Positions 61,158 through 64,000 of a DNA stretch of 64,000 bases are shown in pieces. The number at the start of each line of letters is the position of its first letter. The stretch's first letter is position 1. Where the stretch lies: positions 5,784,501 to 5,848,500 of the forward strand of contig NZ_CP136051.1 in the NCBI RefSeq assembly GCF_032999765.1, given 5' to 3'. The notes under the pieces were generated by a model that did not search any database, was not told the origin of the DNA, and saw only the letters and a program-made list of their open reading frames with translations. Made by a program: the position numbers and the translations under genes. The stretch is from Imperialibacter roseus. GTDB taxonomy: Bacteria; Bacteroidota; Bacteroidia; Cytophagales; Cyclobacteriaceae.

Positions 61158-61992
61158 AATCTGGAATAGTTACTTGTTCGAGTGAGTCTTTTTCTTCTGC
61201 CAACAGGTTTTTCACCACATACACGTACCTGAGACTGTAAAAGTCGGTAGCTAGCTTCACCTTAACGGTGTAAAAAGTGGCGTCATCAGAAATAGTAAAT
61301 TCTGAGATAGTGCCGGCCTGATAGCCTTCCGGGAAAATGGTATTGAACCCGGAAGTAACAATGGTGTCGCCCACCTGGAGGCTTACGTGTCGGGGAACGT
61401 ATTGCAGATCAGCGTAAAGGGCGTCTCCTGACGTCCAGCGCAAAGTGCCATACACCTGATTTCTTTTGACAGCTGTAGATATCAAAAACTCGGTATGCAA
61501 CAGCGAAATCACTGATGAAAAATGCTTCGAAGAATATTTTACTTTGCCTACAATTCCCTGTGGGCCTACCACTCCCATGCCAGGTAGTATTCCGTCATCC
61601 GAGCCTTTGTTGATGGTCAGGTAGTTGTTGACCCTTCTGGTGGAATTATTGATGACTTTGGCCGCTATCATTTCATACACATGATTGACTGAGTCTATTG
61701 ACACAGAGTCAATCCTGATTGGGTCTATTCCTTTAGGGGTTTGATTCAGCAGGATTTCGTGCAATTGACGGTTTTCCTCGGCCAGTTGGGCGTTTACCTT
61801 ACCCAGAGAGAAGTAATCCGATATGTTGGATGAAATGTTCAGCACATTGGCAGCCAGCCGGTTGGACGAGTTGAAAAACTTCGCCCCCAGATAACTTCTG
61901 TCGTTTAAGACCAGCCAAAAACTTATTACCTCTAAAAACAGAAAGGTTAGAAAAGCCCTATTTCGGTAGAGAAATTGGAATAATGAATACAT
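61150..61992 (-). CDS. mreC: Rod-shape protein MreC
   Basis: A 280-residue periplasmic protein anchored by one N-terminal helix (about 12-30). A coiled coil (about 65-90) and two beta domains follow, with the family segments NYLTINKGSDDGILPGMGVVG, GIVGKVKYSSKHFSSV and GDTIVTSGFNTIFPEGYQAGTI. MreC links the MreB filament to PBP2 and activates it. It begins seven bases after the mreB stop. Confidence 0.94.
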   Translation of the reverse strand: MYSLFQFLYRNRAFLTFLFLEVISFWLVLNDRSYLGAKFFNSSNRLAANVLNISSNISDYFSLGKVNAQLAEENRQLHEILLNQTPKGIDPIRIDSVSIDSVNHVYEMIAAKVINNSTRRVNNYLTINKGSDDGILPGMGVVGPQGIVGKVKYSSKHFSSVISLLHTEFLISTAVKRNQVYGTLRWTSGDALYADLQYVPRHVSLQVGDTIVTSGFNTIFPEGYQAGTISEFTISDDATFYTVKVKLATDFYSLRYVYVVKNLLAEEKDSLEQVTIPDYE

Positions 61993-61999
61993 TCAATGG

Positions 62000-63028
62000 T
62001 TAGGTCATCAAAACCGCTTTGTATGCATTAAGATTTTTCAAGGCAAGGCCGGTTCCTCTCACAACAGCTCTTAATGGATCATCTGCAATGTGAATAGGAA
62101 GTTTGGTTTTCATGGCCAGGCGCTTGTCGAGACCTCTCAGCAAAGCACCGCCACCCGTCAGGTGAATACCATTGTCGTAAATGTCAGCAGAAAGCTCCGG
62201 CGGAGAAATCTCCAATGCTTTAAGCACTGCTTCTTCAATTTTGGATACGGACTTGTCGATGGCGAAAGCGATTTCAGAGTAAGAGATCTTGATCACTTTT
62301 GGAATGCCCGTCATGAGGTCACGGCCTCTGATTTCAAAGTCTTCCGGTCCTTCGTCAAGCTCTGTCAATGCAGAACCGACTTCTATCTTTACTCTTTCTG
62401 CCGTACGCTCACCAATCAGCAGGTTGTGCTGACGGCGCATGTAGTCGAGGATGTCTTTGTTGAAGGTGTCGCCGGCAACCCGGATCGACTGGTCGCACAC
62501 AATGCCCGAAAGTGCTATAACGGCAATCTCGGTGGTACCACCCCCGATATCAACAATCATTGAACCAACAGGCCGTTCAATATCAATGCCGATACCGATG
62601 GCCGCAGCTATTGGCTCAGGGATCATGTACACCTCTTTGGCGCCTGCGTGCTCGGCGGAGTCACGCACAGCTCTTTTTTCAACTTCAGTAATGCCCGAAG
62701 GAATACAGATGACCATCCTGTGGGAGCTTGGGAAAAACGACTTGCCGCCCTGATGGATCATTTTGATCATGCCCCTGATCATGTGCTCAGCAGCATGGAA
62801 GTCGGCGATCACACCGTCTTTTAGCGGACGGATAGTCTTGATGTTTTCGTGAGTTTTTTCATGCATTTGCATGGCTTCACGACCTATCGCTAATACCTTG
62901 TTGGTGTTTTTGTCAATGGCAATAATCGAGGGCTCGTCAACTACAATTTTGTCCTTATGAATAATAAGGGTGTTGGCCGTGCCCAAGTCTATGGCTATAT
63001 CGCTGGAGAAAAAATCTAAGAATCCCAT
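62000..63028 (-). CDS. mreB: Actin-like rod-shape protein MreB
   Basis: A 342-residue bacterial actin that forms membrane-bound filaments guiding lateral wall synthesis. The nucleotide-binding motifs are DLGTANTLI (phosphate 1), VDIGGGTTEIAVI (phosphate 2) and LTGGGALLRGLDKRL (adenosine). The N-terminal MGFLDFFSSD is the amphipathic membrane anchor. It heads the shape cluster; the 86-base gap before it separates it from purH, a common arrangement in this phylum. Confidence 0.97.
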   Translation of the reverse strand: MGFLDFFSSDIAIDLGTANTLIIHKDKIVVDEPSIIAIDKNTNKVLAIGREAMQMHEKTHENIKTIRPLKDGVIADFHAAEHMIRGMIKMIHQGGKSFFPSSHRMVICIPSGITEVEKRAVRDSAEHAGAKEVYMIPEPIAAAIGIGIDIERPVGSMIVDIGGGTTEIAVIALSGIVCDQSIRVAGDTFNKDILDYMRRQHNLLIGERTAERVKIEVGSALTELDEGPEDFEIRGRDLMTGIPKVIKISYSEIAFAIDKSVSKIEEAVLKALEISPPELSADIYDNGIHLTGGGALLRGLDKRLAMKTKLPIHIADDPLRAVVRGTGLALKNLNAYKAVLMT

Positions 63029-63114
63029 TGTTTATTTTAATTCGCTCAATTACGCTGAAAACGTGTCGAAAATACAAATTTGAGACTAATAATCTCGTTG
63101 TGTTTTAATATTAA

Positions 63115-64000
63115 TCAATGTTTGAAATGGCGATACCCGGTAAACACCATAGACAGACCATGTTGGTCGCAATAATCGATCGACGCCTGGTCTTTGATAG
63201 AACCACCTGGCTGAATAACCGACACAATGCCTGCCTTGTCCGCAATCTCTACACAGTCGGGAAAAGGAAAAAAAGCATCAGACGCCATAACTGCACCCTT
63301 TAGGTCAAAGCCAAAACTTTTGGCCTTTTCAATGGCCTGATTAAGTGAGTCAACTCTGGATGTTTGTCCAACACCACTCGCCAATAGTTGGTTGCCTTTG
63401 GCGAGCACAATAGTATTGGATTTGGTGTGCTTGGCAAGCTTGCTGGCAAACAGCAACGCATCTATTTGCTCACCGGTGGGCTCGGCCTTTGTCACCACCT
63501 TAAGATCCTTTTTGCCATCGGTATGCAGGTCACGATCCTGCACAAGCACGCCATTCAAAATGGTTTTCGCCTGCTTGGTTGTGTCGATGCCAGCCTTTTG
63601 CTTCATGATGATTCTGTTCTTCTTTGATTTAAGCAGCTCTAATGCAGCCTCATCAAAGGCGGGAGCAATCAGCACCTCAAAAAACAGCTTGTTTAGTTCC
63701 TCTGCCGTTTCCAGGTCAATTTTTTTATTGGTTGCCAGCACGCCGCCAAAGGCAGAAACAGTGTCGGCTTCAAATGCTTTCAGATAGGCCTCTTTCACAG
63801 TCGAAGCGACAGCCACGCCACAAGCATTGGTATGCTTGATGATAATAAAGGCCGTCTCTTTCGGGAATTCTTCCACAAGGGAAACAGCTGCATCAATGTC
63901 CACGAGGTTGTTGTATGAAAGCTCTTTGCCGTTGAGCTGATCAAACATTTTGGCCATGTCGCCATAGAAAACGCCCTTTTGGTGAGGGTTTTCGCCATAT
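63115..64000 (-). CDS. purH: Bifunctional AICAR transformylase / IMP cyclohydrolase PurH (partial)
   Basis: The last 295 codons of PurH, open through the right edge of the window; the frame continues upstream of the Met at 63957 as YGENPHQKGVFYGD, so that Met is not the start. This is the C-terminal AICAR-transformylase part, with KHTNACGVA, FGGVLATNKKIDLE, LLFASKLAKHTKSNTIVLAK and DAFFPFPD, and the final SIKDQASIDYCDQHGLSMVFTGYRHFKH. It performs the last two steps of IMP synthesis. The N-terminal cyclohydrolase domain lies outside the window. Confidence 0.95.
   Translation of the reverse strand, partial: YGENPHQKGVFYGDMAKMFDQLNGKELSYNNLVDIDAAVSLVEEFPKETAFIIIKHTNACGVAVASTVKEAYLKAFEADTVSAFGGVLATNKKIDLETAEELNKLFFEVLIAPAFDEAALELLKSKKNRIIMKQKAGIDTTKQAKTILNGVLVQDRDLHTDGKKDLKVVTKAEPTGEQIDALLFASKLAKHTKSNTIVLAKGNQLLASGVGQTSRVDSLNQAIEKAKSFGFDLKGAVMASDAFFPFPDCVEIADKAGIVSVIQPGGSIKDQASIDYCDQHGLSMVFTGYRHFKH

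Noticed and set aside
63029-63114. Terminator or promoter between purH and mreB
   Set aside because: Only a 4-bp inverted repeat and a 7/8 -7-like box were found, too weak to call.

Overview
The window reads as ordinary chromosome from a Bacteroidota bacterium, most likely a free-living, probably marine member of the Cytophagales. The evidence is a set of lineage-typical families: the gliding/type IX secretion lipoprotein GldJ, a PorZ-like protein with a C-terminal sorting domain, DUF4175, DUF1573 and DUF4399 proteins, AT-rich intergenic regions, and promoters of the Bacteroidota type (TTTG, about 19 bases, then TAnnTTTG). Coding density is high. I see no prophage, insertion sequence, integron or CRISPR array.

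The left end looks like the replication origin. The 360-base gap at 203-560 has two perfect, inward-facing DnaA boxes around an AT-rich stretch, further near-matches, and an abrupt switch to strong G-over-C skew on the + strand. About 5 kb away, on both sides of the mnmG promoter region, lie two 16-bp palindromes matching the ParB-binding site parS. Between and beyond these is a minus-strand series: DUF4175 protein, HATPase regulator, YbeY, MnmG, methyltransferase, Ig-like lipoprotein.

From 9.4 to 31 kb there are mixed housekeeping and metabolic genes: exonuclease III with two small partners, comF, gldJ, mfd, a lone oxidase subunit III, S1/P1 nuclease, an ITPase-like enzyme, an amidohydrolase, an unusual Nramp-like transporter, 5-oxoprolinase, a TANGO2 homologue, an ALDH7-type dehydrogenase, a CheY-like regulator and a helical protein of unknown role. 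tRNA-Ala(GGC) follows.

From 31.6 to 52 kb come an NlpC/P60 hydrolase, asparagine synthase, a protein that looks like a CD-NTase fold with two catalytic acidic residues replaced, gcvP, an M28 peptidase, a DEAD-box helicase, dihydroorotase, tRNA-His, a CocE-type hydrolase, an OmpR/histidine kinase pair with phased operator-like repeats, a DUF1573 protein, a 56-residue membrane peptide, tRNA-Val, a universal stress protein, a chromate-type transporter, a 2OG-Fe(II) dioxygenase and a DUF4399 lipoprotein.

From 52 to 64 kb two minus-strand blocks stand out: ferredoxin-tdk-porZ-recO, and the cell-shape cluster purH/mreB-mreC-mreD-mrdA(PBP2)-rodA. An acidic protein of unknown role lies between them. 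purH runs off the right edge. All identifications rest on reading motifs by eye; no database search was run.
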